Below are positions 44,601 through 54,120 of a DNA stretch of 64,000 nt, piece after piece (positions within the stretch are counted from its first letter, which is position 1; the number at the start of each line of letters is the position of its first letter). This stretch comes from Pseudomonas sp. ZH-FAD (lineage in GTDB: Bacteria; Pseudomonadota; Gammaproteobacteria; Pseudomonadales; Pseudomonadaceae). The translations under genes and the position numbers were made by a program. The notes under the pieces were generated by a model that worked only from the letters and a program-made list of their open reading frames with translations, had not been told where the DNA came from and did no database searches. The stretch covers positions 115,517 to 179,516 of the forward strand of contig NZ_PGLR01000005.1 in NCBI RefSeq assembly GCF_002803095.1, read 5' to 3'.

Positions 44601-44900
44601 CTCGGCATAGGGTTCGAGGAAGAAGTCGAAGGGGTTGAACACCGCCATCTCAGCGACCAGGTCCACCTCGACCTTGAACTCGCGAGTCTTCTCGGGAAAC
44701 ACCAGGCGCGCCAGGTAGTTGCCCTGTGGGTCCTGCTGCCAGTTGATGAAGTGCTGGCCCGGTTCGACCTTCAGCGCGTAGGAAAGGATACGCGTGCGAC
44801 TGTGCGGTGCCGGCCGCAAACGTACGACTTGTGGCCCAAGGTTCACCGCACGGTCGTAGCGGTAGTGGGTGACGTGGTGCAGCGCGACATGAATCGACAC
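41607..44900 (-). CDS. DUF2126 protein: transglutaminase domain plus large ligase-like domain
   Basis: A 1097-residue protein (GTG start 44900, AGGAGG site). Residues 1-280 are a transglutaminase-like domain with complete triad: Cys180 (AAGSCRDSAWLL), His229 (FTDLHAWCEV) and Asp245 (WVGLDPTSG). The rest is DUF2126 (COG4196), beginning around VRLTMGGEPTFVALDYPDDD. The region VIEVNIHPAASWDE, FMIDGRHTGTGGGNHFVLGG and LLRSLISYWHNHPSLSYLFS resembles the metal- and substrate-binding core of glutamate-cysteine-ligase-like COOH-NH2 ligases. No signal peptide. It is the first gene of the cluster with the ATP-grasp/alpha-E and transglutaminase genes, and has a strong sigma54 promoter. Role unknown; peptide or amide synthesis and cleavage is inferred. 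Confidence 0.9.
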   Translation of the reverse strand: MSIHVALHHVTHYRYDRAVNLGPQVVRLRPAPHSRTRILSYALKVEPGQHFINWQQDPQGNYLARLVFPEKTREFKVEVDLVAEMAVFNPFDFFLEPYAERIPFAYTEGEQRELAPYLVKLPATPLFAKYLAGISREPVPSIDFLVELNQRLSADIRYLIRMEPGVQTPEQSLELAAGSCRDSAWLLVQLLRHLGLAARFVSGYLIQLTADVKALDGPSGTDKDFTDLHAWCEVYLPGAGWVGLDPTSGLFAGEGHIPLACSPEPSSAAPITGGLDECEVEFEHLMSVERVWEAPRVTKPYSEAQWQAIQALGRQIDDDLHKHDVRLTMGGEPTFVALDYPDDDEWNTAALGPNKRRLAADLFYRLRSHYAPKALVHFGQGKWYPGEQLPRWSLNCFWRRDGEPLWHDPKLLADEKRGYGATAETASRFLATLAAHLGVDGSNVFPAYEDWFYYLWRERKLPDNVTPDDPRLSDPLERERLRKVFDQGLDAVVGHVLPLARQVVGEGWQSGRWFLRDEHCRLLPGDSALGYRLPLDSLPWVSQADYPYVNPVDPSQALPPLPSPAQIQRQLRGVWRGASAGPQSARPASGQSAAGIVRTALCAEPREGRLYLFMPPLSHLEDYLELVAAIEAVAAELKCPVLLEGYEPPLDPRLQYFRVTPDPGVIEVNIHPAASWDELVERCEFLYEAARQSRLSSEKFMIDGRHTGTGGGNHFVLGGATPGDSPFLRRPDLLRSLISYWHNHPSLSYLFSGLFIGPTSQAPRVDEARNDALYELEIAFAQMPEPGRDCPPWLVDRLLRNLLVDVTGNTHRAEFCIDKLYSPDSASGRLGLLELRAFEMPPHAQMSLAQQLLLRALIARFWQEPYHPAKLVRWGTELHDRFLLPHFVEQDFADVLQELGSFGYRLRSEWFAPHLEFRFPKAGDFVVKGIDLELRQALEPWHVLGEEGAVGGTVRYVDSSLERMQVKVNGMAPDRYVLTCNGVPVPLRPTGKVGEFVGGVRFRAWQPASCLQPTIGVHAPLVFDLIDTWMQRSLGGCQYHVAHPGGRNYDSLPVNAYEAESRRLARFFRLGHSPGKRPVMQPIDNNELPMTLDLRRA

Positions 44901-44938
44901 GGCGGCCTCCTGCTAGCCTGGACGATACTTAGTGCAGC

Positions 44939-44953
44939 GCAAGACTTATGCCA
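44939..44953 (-). promoter_or_regulatory. Predicted sigma54 promoter of DUF2126/ATP-grasp cluster
   Basis: On the minus strand TGGCAT, five bases, TTGC matches TGGCAC-N5-TTGC at 9 of 10 positions with GG and GC intact. Transcription would start near 44928, 28 bases before the GTG start. An NtrC half-site (GCACCA near 45018) lies upstream, but no full palindrome. Confidence 0.65.
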
Positions 44954-45085
44954 GAGGCAACCCGCTTGTTTCCCAGCGTGCCGCGCCCCGCAAGCCCCTT
45001 ATCGGGGCATTACCCGCACCAAGTTCAGATGGACGCACAACTATAGAGCAGGCGCCGGCAGCACTGATGACAATTACGCGCGACT

Positions 45086-46192
45086 TCAGCATTCGCCATC
45101 GAGGCTGGCGATCCAGCGGTCGATCACCTCCAGCCCTTCGCGGTGGGAGGTGGAGCGGCCCAGCTCGGGCATCATGATGCTGGGATCGGTGCTGTGCAGG
45201 CGGAAGCTCAGCACCGACTTTTCCGGCGCACCGGGATGAATGTCCACCAGGCGATCACCGGAGCCCTTGCCCGCGGCCACTGGTTGCTTGCACAGACCAT
45301 AGGCGATGCTCAGCGGCGTAGCCGGATCGAGATACAAACCTGAGGTACGCCCCGGCCCTTCAGGGTTATGGCAGTGCGAGCAGTTGGCATCCAGATAACT
45401 GCGTGCCTGATGTTCCAGCCCCTCCCCTTCACGCGGTGCACCCCACAGGGCGTTGCGTGGAACGCTGGCCATGTCAGCCGGAACACCTTGCAGAAAACCG
45501 ATACCCTGCCAGTGCAACAACTGGTTGGCCGTTCCATCTGCATAGGCGAAATCCTTGTTCAGATGACGCGCCTTCGGCCCCAGGGGTTGTACGCCCTTGC
45601 CCGCCTGCTCCTCGTGACAACCCGCACACTGGTTGGCATCGGGCACCTGATAGTCGACCGCCAGCACCTCGCCAGTTTCATCATGCAGTTGCAGATCGAA
45701 GCTGGCGCCTGCCCAGTCCAGCGTGGCCTCGCGTTGCGCCTCGTCCCAGACGTAAGGAAGGGCGACCCAACCCTGCTCCTGGCGCAGCAGAATGCGCGTC
45801 TCGATCAGCCGTACCCACTTCAGTTCCACCGCCTCGGCATCGTGCTGCTCGCTGCGCTGCAACCGGCCCTGGGTATCGATCGGGTAGTAGAAGGTTTTGC
45901 TCAGCACGGTGCCAACGGGGTAATCGAAACGTGCTTCGGCATAGCGAGCATGGCTCCCTTCGGGCAGCCAGATCGTACGCAGCTTGTGCGCATAGTCGGT
46001 GAACAGCGGCGTATTGAGGTCGTAGGGCAGCACACCGGTAGCAGGCTGCAGGTAGCCGCCCTGTTGCTGCAGCACGCCCCAGGCGCTGAGCTTCTGCGGA
46101 TAGTCTTCACTGCTGGGCAGATACAGGGGCGTGCGCACTTGCTCACAGGCGGCGAGCAGCACAGCGGCAATCAACAGCCAGGCGTGCTTCAT
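45086..46192 (-). CDS. SO2930-family diheme c-type cytochrome lipoprotein
   Basis: A 368-residue protein with signal sequence KHAWLLIAAVLLAACEQ, where LLAAC is a good lipobox, so it is probably a lipoprotein. Two haem-binding CXXCH motifs are present: CAGCH in DANQCAGCHEEQAGKG and CSHCH in LDANCSHCHNPEGPGR. The start of the mature protein (LPSSEDYPQKLSAWGVLQ) and the plan match the SO2930 family named from Shewanella. It overlaps by four bases with the upstream beta-helix gene, as is usual for this pair. It should carry electrons in the periplasm; the donor and acceptor are not known. Confidence 0.87.
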   Translation of the reverse strand: MKHAWLLIAAVLLAACEQVRTPLYLPSSEDYPQKLSAWGVLQQQGGYLQPATGVLPYDLNTPLFTDYAHKLRTIWLPEGSHARYAEARFDYPVGTVLSKTFYYPIDTQGRLQRSEQHDAEAVELKWVRLIETRILLRQEQGWVALPYVWDEAQREATLDWAGASFDLQLHDETGEVLAVDYQVPDANQCAGCHEEQAGKGVQPLGPKARHLNKDFAYADGTANQLLHWQGIGFLQGVPADMASVPRNALWGAPREGEGLEHQARSYLDANCSHCHNPEGPGRTSGLYLDPATPLSIAYGLCKQPVAAGKGSGDRLVDIHPGAPEKSVLSFRLHSTDPSIMMPELGRSTSHREGLEVIDRWIASLDGEC

Positions 46193-47436
46193 GCGTCCTC
46201 ACCTACCTCGGCCAGAGCTGCACGCAGCTCGACGGCAGGAAGACGGGGCAGCTCGCAACGATGCGGCGTTATGTCAGTGCTGATGTTCTTGTAGCCGCCG
46301 GGGCCGTCGACGTTGACGATGCCGGCATCGCCATTGTCGATGCAGATGGCCAACCCAGCCGGCAGCTTGCCATCGACCAGTTTTTCAGGGTTCACGTAAC
46401 CATCCCAGAGGATGTCCGGCAGGCGGCCATTGAGACCGAACTTGGCCAGCCTCAGCGCTTTCAGCTCGAGGTTGTCGGGGCTGTCGCCACCAGGTCCGAA
46501 GCGGTTGCCATAGATATGAATGGCCTCCGGGTAGGGATCGAAGTCCGCCTCGGTGGAGAGGTCGGTGTAGCCGGTGCTGAAGTAGCTGCTGACGATCACG
46601 TTGGCCGTGCGGTGGTCGCCAATATCATTATCGAAGATCTCCACCTTGTCGTTGGAGTTGACCAGCACGCCAGAGCCCGCCGGCACACTGGCGACCGGCG
46701 TGCCCTTGTGGCCGAAGTTCTTGTGGTTGTTGCTCTCGACCTTGTTGCGGTAGACCCGTGTGGTGTGACCTGGCTGCGGCAGGTTGGGCATGTTGAACAC
46801 CAGGATGCCGCCGGTATTGCCGGTGGCGACATTGTCATAGACGTCTGCGCCGATGGTGTTCTCGATCTCGATGCCCGCGACGTTGCGCTCGGCACGGCTG
46901 TTGCGCACCACCACGTTGCGCGACTGGCCGACGTAGATGCCGGCGTCCGAGGCCCCGATGGCCACTACGCCATCGATCAGCACATTCTCGGTCTGTACCG
47001 GATAGATGCCATAGGCACCATTCTCGGTAGCCGGGCCATTGGTCCACTCGGTGCGCACGCGACGGATGATGATGTTCTGACCGCCAACGACCTTGAGCGC
47101 ATCACCCTTGGTGTCCTCCAGCGCCAGGTCCTCGATGGTGAAGTCGGAAGCGTTCACCAACAGCCCTTCAGCGCCGGACTTCTGGCCCTTGAAGTTGAGG
47201 ATGCTCTGATCCATGCCGGCACCGCGCAACGTCACGCCACTGACCTTGAGACTAAGACTGCGGTCGAGCTGCCAGGTGCCGGCGGGAATCTCGATCACCT
47301 CACCCGGCTTGGCCTTGATCAGCTGCGTCTGCAGTTGCTTCTGAAAGTCGAGACTGGCCACGGGCGGCGCTTCGCCCTCCCCGCATGCTGTCAGCAGCAA
47401 GGACAGAGCAATAAACGAGGGGGCGGCAAGGCGCAT
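46189..47436 (-). CDS. Parallel beta-helix repeat lipoprotein, partner of diheme cytochrome
   Basis: A 415-residue protein with signal sequence RLAAPSFIALSLLLTACGEG (LLTAC lipobox). The parallel beta-helix (pectate-lyase-like right-handed) domain shows in FTIEDLALEDTKGDALKVVG, NVLIDGVVAIGASDAGIYVG, NVVVRNSRAERNVAGIEIEN and NTGGILVFNM. The family usually binds or cleaves polysaccharides; no catalytic signature was seen. Start ATG 47436. It sits in front of the SO2930-type cytochrome (four-base overlap), which often accompanies this protein. The pair was noted as linked families with no assigned function. Confidence 0.87.
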   Translation of the reverse strand: MRLAAPSFIALSLLLTACGEGEAPPVASLDFQKQLQTQLIKAKPGEVIEIPAGTWQLDRSLSLKVSGVTLRGAGMDQSILNFKGQKSGAEGLLVNASDFTIEDLALEDTKGDALKVVGGQNIIIRRVRTEWTNGPATENGAYGIYPVQTENVLIDGVVAIGASDAGIYVGQSRNVVVRNSRAERNVAGIEIENTIGADVYDNVATGNTGGILVFNMPNLPQPGHTTRVYRNKVESNNHKNFGHKGTPVASVPAGSGVLVNSNDKVEIFDNDIGDHRTANVIVSSYFSTGYTDLSTEADFDPYPEAIHIYGNRFGPGGDSPDNLELKALRLAKFGLNGRLPDILWDGYVNPEKLVDGKLPAGLAICIDNGDAGIVNVDGPGGYKNISTDITPHRCELPRLPAVELRAALAEVGEDA

Positions 47437-47596
47437 GATGGGGCTCCACTGTTGTTTTTATATTCTGGAACTATAGTGCCAATAAATAGACAAGCCAACC
47501 CTCACAAGCTGCGCCATGAAACCAAGGGAGATGCTTGCAGCCCCTATCGGCAAGCAACAGACTACGAACACTTTCGCAGCCCAAGGACAGGCCGCC

Positions 47597-48325
47597 ATGC
47601 ACACCCTTGAACGCATCTATCCCTTGAAGATGGATGATCGCCTGGCCGCCGACCTGGCCACTCTCGAATTGCACATGCAGCGCTACGAATTCGCCAGCGA
47701 CGCGCTGACAGGCTCGCGCGTGCTCGATATGGCGTGCGGCTGTGGATATGGCAGTGCATTGCTGGCCGAACGGCATCCGGACAAGCAGATCACCGGTATC
47801 GACATCGATCCCGAAGCCATTGCCTACGCGCAGGCGAATTATCAGCGACCCAACCTGCGCTATCAGTGCGCCAATGCCGAAACTTTCGCCGACAGTTCAG
47901 GCTTCGACAGCATCGTCAGCCTGGAGACCATCGAGCATCTGCCAGACCCGCTGCGCCTGGCAGAAAACCTCGTACGACTGCTGGCCCAGGGCGGCCGTAT
48001 CATTGCCTCGGTGCCAACCACACCGACACTCGACGGCAACCCGCACCACCTGCATGACTTCAGCCCGGCCAGCTTCGCGCGCCTGTTCAGCCGCCATGGG
48101 CTGCGCCCGCATGAGCGTTTCGAGCAGATCCAGCGCTGGGAGTTTTCCGGGTTATTCAAGAAGTCGGAGAAAAAGGAGGCGCGCCAGCATCGCTCGGAAG
48201 GCGTCGGCAATGCCGTACTGGCGTATTACCGCAGCCACCCGTTTTATCTGTTCAGGCGCTTGTGGTCGATCCTGCGCTACGGCCCGAGCAACCGCTACCT
48301 GACCTGCCGTTTCAGCATGGACTGA
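47597..48325 (+). CDS. Class I SAM-dependent methyltransferase
   Basis: A protein of 242 residues if started at ATG 47597 (AAGGA upstream), or 269 from 47516. SAM motif I is VLDMACGCGYGSALLA, the acidic end of strand 2 ITGIDIDPEAIAYAQ, motif in FDSIVSLETIEHLPDPLRL, and IIASVPTTPTLDGNPHHLHD follows, a plan typical of type 11 (UbiE-like) methyltransferases that act on sugars or lipids. The C-terminus is basic and hydrophobic (YYRSHPFYLFRRLWSILRYG) and may contact membranes. Its substrate is unknown. Divergent from the beta-helix gene. Confidence 0.85.
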   Translation: MHTLERIYPLKMDDRLAADLATLELHMQRYEFASDALTGSRVLDMACGCGYGSALLAERHPDKQITGIDIDPEAIAYAQANYQRPNLRYQCANAETFADSSGFDSIVSLETIEHLPDPLRLAENLVRLLAQGGRIIASVPTTPTLDGNPHHLHDFSPASFARLFSRHGLRPHERFEQIQRWEFSGLFKKSEKKEARQHRSEGVGNAVLAYYRSHPFYLFRRLWSILRYGPSNRYLTCRFSMD

Positions 48326-48396
48326 GACAAGCCGCACCTCACACGACAAAGGCGGGCTGAAGCCCACCCTACGAGGCGCTGGCTGGGGCTTCTGAA

Positions 48397-48429
48397 ACGA
48401 AAACGCCAGCACTGTGCTGGCGTTTTCGT
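48397..48429. terminator. Bidirectional terminator between methyltransferase and ygiQ
   Basis: A perfect 16-bp stem (ACGAAAACGCCAGCAC / GTGCTGGCGTTTTCGT) with one central base, having A and T runs at its ends, lies between two convergent genes. A separate small palindrome GGCGGGCTGAAGCCCACC, a common dispersed type, is at 48351-48368. Confidence 0.85.
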
Positions 48430-48445
48430 GAATGCTGCTGATGAT

Positions 48446-50734
<2,289 letters not shown>

Positions 50735-51022
50735 ATTTTTTGATCAATGGGCTATCACGAGGGGCGCGGATAATAGCACAAATATTGACCAAACCAGACT
50801 GTTGCACTGGGTTTAATAGGCCTGCACGCACTGCGACGAACGCTCAAGCACGCGCCTGGCTCACTGGTCAGGGCACCGGCTCTGGCGCAGCACCGACCTG
50901 GGGAAAGAAAGGATAGAAAAATCAGACATTTTCCTGCAGTAGCCATACGCCATATTTGTTTTCGTCCGATAACAATCCTGTGCATATACTCAAGTACTCG
51001 GTCAGCCGACTCCAGGACATCT

Positions 51023-52930
51023 ATGCTGCAGCGCTTCGCCTTTCTGCTCGCTCTTCTGTTGGGACTGTCGACCACAGGCCTGGCAGCGGCGTCCGTGGTG
51101 CTCACCGACGCCAGCAGCGGCATGCCACTCAATGCGCATATCGAGCTGCTGGAAGACGCTCAGGGCACTCTGACCATCGATGACCTCGCCGCCCCTGAGC
51201 TGCAGTCGCGCTTTCAACCGGCCAATGGCCGTGCCAGTGTCGGCCAGAGCCTCAATCCCTGGTGGATCAAGCTCACCCTGCAACGCGATATGCGTGCCCC
51301 CACCCACTGGGTACTGGAAGTGGGCTCGGTGACCCAACTCGACCTGCAGCTCCATCAACCCGACGGCCAGGGCGGCTGGCTGATGCGTCAATCCGGCGAG
51401 CGCGTCGCCTTCAGCGAGAACCGCGACCACCCCTACCGACGCATGGTGTTCGACCTGCCAACCCTGGGTGAACAGCCAACGACCTTCTACCTGCGCGCCT
51501 TCGACCCGGCGGGCAACTCCTTCCCGCTGCGCGTCTGGCAGCTCGACGACCTCACGCAACTGGCCACCCGCGAGAATCTGGCGCTCGGCGTCATCTATGG
51601 CGTGGTCTTCGCACTGCTGCTGTACAACCTGTTCATCCTCATCTCGCTGCGCGACAAGGCCTATTTCTGGTATGTGCTGACCACCGCCTTCGCCCTGCTA
51701 TTCATCATGAGCATGACCGGCCATGGCGCACAGTACCTGTGGCCGAACCACCCGGTGCCGGCGTGGCTCGACCGCATCACCTTGCCGTCGTTGTGGGGCC
51801 TGTTCGCCAGTCGCTTCACCCAGACGCTGCTGCAGACGCGCGTTTACGTACGCTGGGCGCATCATCTGCTGAACATGGCCTGCGTGATCTACCTCATCGC
51901 CATCGCCCTGACCCTGTTCGATCAACGTTACCTCGCCGCCTGGGCCATTGCCCTGCTGTCGCTGACCAGTATCCCGGCCGCCCTGGGCAGCGCCGTGATC
52001 CGCTGGCGCCAGGGGTTCTTCCCGGCGCAGCTGTATCTCTACGGTTATGGTCTGGTCCTGGGCAGCGTCGCCATCCTGCTGCTGCGCACCACCGGGGTGC
52101 TGCAACCGGCCGAATGGAATGCCTACGTATTCCCGCTGGCCGTGGCAGCCGAATCGATCCTGTTCTCCTTCGCCCTGGCTTATCGCATCCAGATACTCAA
52201 GCAGGAGCGCGCCGTTGCCCTGCAACAGGCAGACCGTGAGAAAACCGCTCGCCTGGCGCAACTGCAGGCCAGCGCCGATGAACTGCAAGCAGCGGTGACC
52301 GCACGCACCGCCGAGCTGGCCGCGACCAACGAACAGCTACGCGACCGCGAGCGCGAACTGCAGCACGCTGCCTTCCATGACTCGCTGACCGAACTGCCCA
52401 ACCGCCGCTATCTGGTCGAGCGTTGCGAGTCGGCCCTGGCTCACGCCGAGCGGCACAAGGAGAGCGTGGCTTTGCTGCTGATCGACCTGGATCACTTCAA
52501 GCCGATCAATGACCGTTTTGGTCACGCAGCCGGTGACCTGATGCTGCAGGTGATCGCCAAGCGCCTGCGCGAGCATGTTCGCGCAGGCGATGCGGTTGCC
52601 CGCCTGGGCGGCGATGAGTTCGCCGCCCTGATCTGCGGCAGCGATGCCGAAAGTCAGGCCAGGGAGATCGCCGAACGCCTGCTGGCAGAACTATCCACGC
52701 CGGTGCACTACGGTGCCGAACGCCTGCGCGTGACCATCAGCATCGGCGTAGCGCTCTATCCGCGTCATGCGAGAAACTTCACCGGGCTGTACAAGGCGGC
52801 AGACATGGCCCTTTACCGGGTAAAGGAACTGGGTCGCTCCGGTTCACGCGTGCATGGCGACGATGGCGAGCTCAGCGAACAGGCCTGTCTGGAGCTGGAC
52901 GTACTGAAAGTCCCGAGCGGGCTGGCCTGA
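51023..52930 (+). CDS. Membrane diguanylate cyclase with 7TMR-DISM sensor
   Basis: A 635-residue protein. It has a signal peptide (LQRFAFLLALLLGLSTTGLA), an extracytoplasmic 7TMR-DISM domain (DDLAAPELQSRFQPANGR to YLRAFDPAGNSFPLRVWQ), seven helices (from GVIYGVVFALLLYNLFILIS on), a coiled coil (QADREKTARLAQLQASADEL) and a C-terminal GGDEF domain. The GGDEF motif is intact in VARLGGDEFAALI, with an RAGD motif five residues upstream, the RxxD product-inhibition site. It should make cyclic di-GMP in response to a carbohydrate-like or other periplasmic ligand. It stands alone, with its own 288-bp upstream gap in which no other gene is seen. Confidence 0.94.
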   Translation: MLQRFAFLLALLLGLSTTGLAAASVVLTDASSGMPLNAHIELLEDAQGTLTIDDLAAPELQSRFQPANGRASVGQSLNPWWIKLTLQRDMRAPTHWVLEVGSVTQLDLQLHQPDGQGGWLMRQSGERVAFSENRDHPYRRMVFDLPTLGEQPTTFYLRAFDPAGNSFPLRVWQLDDLTQLATRENLALGVIYGVVFALLLYNLFILISLRDKAYFWYVLTTAFALLFIMSMTGHGAQYLWPNHPVPAWLDRITLPSLWGLFASRFTQTLLQTRVYVRWAHHLLNMACVIYLIAIALTLFDQRYLAAWAIALLSLTSIPAALGSAVIRWRQGFFPAQLYLYGYGLVLGSVAILLLRTTGVLQPAEWNAYVFPLAVAAESILFSFALAYRIQILKQERAVALQQADREKTARLAQLQASADELQAAVTARTAELAATNEQLRDRERELQHAAFHDSLTELPNRRYLVERCESALAHAERHKESVALLLIDLDHFKPINDRFGHAAGDLMLQVIAKRLREHVRAGDAVARLGGDEFAALICGSDAESQAREIAERLLAELSTPVHYGAERLRVTISIGVALYPRHARNFTGLYKAADMALYRVKELGRSGSRVHGDDGELSEQACLELDVLKVPSGLA

Positions 52931-54007
52931 TCAGCCGATATAGCGCCGAGGCACCCGCGCGGTGACCTTGGTCAGCAACTCGTAGCCGATGGTACCGCAC
53001 GCCGTGGCTACCTCATCCACCGGCAATTGGCTGCCCCACAGTTCCACCGGCGAATCGATATCGGCCTCGGGCAGATCCGTGATATCCACCGCCAGCATAT
53101 CCATCGATACCCTGCCCGCCAGCCCGGCACGCTGCCCCTCCACCAGCACCGGCGTGCCGCTGGGCGCATGGCGCGGATAACCATCGGCATAACCGCAACT
53201 GACCGTGGCAATACGCGAGGGCCGCTCGGCTACCCAGGTCGCGCCATAACCAACGCTCTCACCGACGGCCACCTCACGCACGGCGATCACCCGCGCAGCC
53301 AGGGTCATGGCCGGTTTCAGCCCAAGTTCGCGTGCACTCAGCTCGGCGAACGGCGTAGCGCCGTAGAGCATAATGCCGGGGCGCAGCCAGTCCATATGCG
53401 CGGCGGGAATGGTCAGCACGGCCGCCGAGTTGGCCAGTGAGCGATGATTGAAATCCAGATCCAGCAGATCGAGAAAACGCTCGACCTGCTGTTCGGTGAG
53501 CGGATGACCGCGCTCGTCGGCGCAGGCGAAGTGGCTGAGTAGGTTGAGCTCGGCAACCTGCTCGGCGTCTTCCAGCCGCGCATGCCACTGGCGCAGACTA
53601 GCGGCGTCGAAACCAAGGCGATGCATGCCAGAGTCGAGCTTGAGCCAGACATTGAGCGGACGCGCCAACTCAGCGGCAATCAGCGCCTCTGCCTGCGCCG
53701 CGCTCTGCACCACCACATCCAGTCCAAGCTGCGCGGCGATGGCGTATTCACTGGCCTCGAAGCAGCCCTCGAGCAGCAGGATGCGCGCCTCACCCTGCAT
53801 GGCGCGCACCTCGGCCGCCTCCTCCAGGCAGGCCACGGCAAAGCCATCGGCAACCTCGTGCAGCGCCGTCACCACCTCACGCACCCCGTGCCCATAAGCA
53901 TTGGCCTTGACCACGGCGAAGGCCTGACGCCCGGGCGCGCAGCGCTTGGCGACAGCGTAGTTATGAGCGATGGCGGAGAGGTCGACGATGGCGGCAAGCG
54001 GACGCAT
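52931..54007 (-). CDS. alr: Alanine racemase
   Basis: A 358-residue PLP enzyme. The PLP-lysine motif AFAVVKANAYGHG is near residues 30-42, the tyrosine motif SVGYGATWVAERPSRIATVSCGYADGYPR (in part) and the C-terminal ITDLPEADIDSPVELWG are present. It makes D-alanine for peptidoglycan. It follows dnaB in the same direction as in P. aeruginosa, with a terminator between them. The ATG at 54007 gives the standard start MRPLAAIVDLSAIAHNYA; the frame is open a little further. Confidence 0.96.
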   Translation of the reverse strand: MRPLAAIVDLSAIAHNYAVAKRCAPGRQAFAVVKANAYGHGVREVVTALHEVADGFAVACLEEAAEVRAMQGEARILLLEGCFEASEYAIAAQLGLDVVVQSAAQAEALIAAELARPLNVWLKLDSGMHRLGFDAASLRQWHARLEDAEQVAELNLLSHFACADERGHPLTEQQVERFLDLLDLDFNHRSLANSAAVLTIPAAHMDWLRPGIMLYGATPFAELSARELGLKPAMTLAARVIAVREVAVGESVGYGATWVAERPSRIATVSCGYADGYPRHAPSGTPVLVEGQRAGLAGRVSMDMLAVDITDLPEADIDSPVELWGSQLPVDEVATACGTIGYELLTKVTARVPRRYIG

Positions 54008-54025
54008 GACAGAAGGCCTGAACGA

Positions 54026-54063
54026 AAAACGGGCGCCCATCTTAACCGCTGGGCGCCCGTTTT
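54026..54063 (-). terminator. Terminator after dnaB
   Basis: A 14-bp stem (AAAACGGGCGCCCA / TGGGCGCCCGTTTT) with a ten-base loop lies between dnaB and alr; read on the minus strand it ends in a T run. It probably ends the rpsF-dnaB operon. Confidence 0.85.
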
Positions 54064-54120
54064 CATTGATCTGTGCCGCTGCCGCGTTGCGATGGAAAGC
54101 GCAGCGAGCGCGGAAACGAC

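Noticed and set aside
44985..45025. GCCCC-TTATC-GGGGC hairpin between the cytochrome and DUF2126 genes as a riboswitch or terminator
   Set aside because: Short stem, no T run and no conserved riboswitch core could be recognised.
47467..47481. TGGCAC-N5-TTCC upstream of the beta-helix gene as a sigma54 promoter
   Set aside because: The -12 element lacks the invariant GC, so despite nine matches it is unlikely to work.
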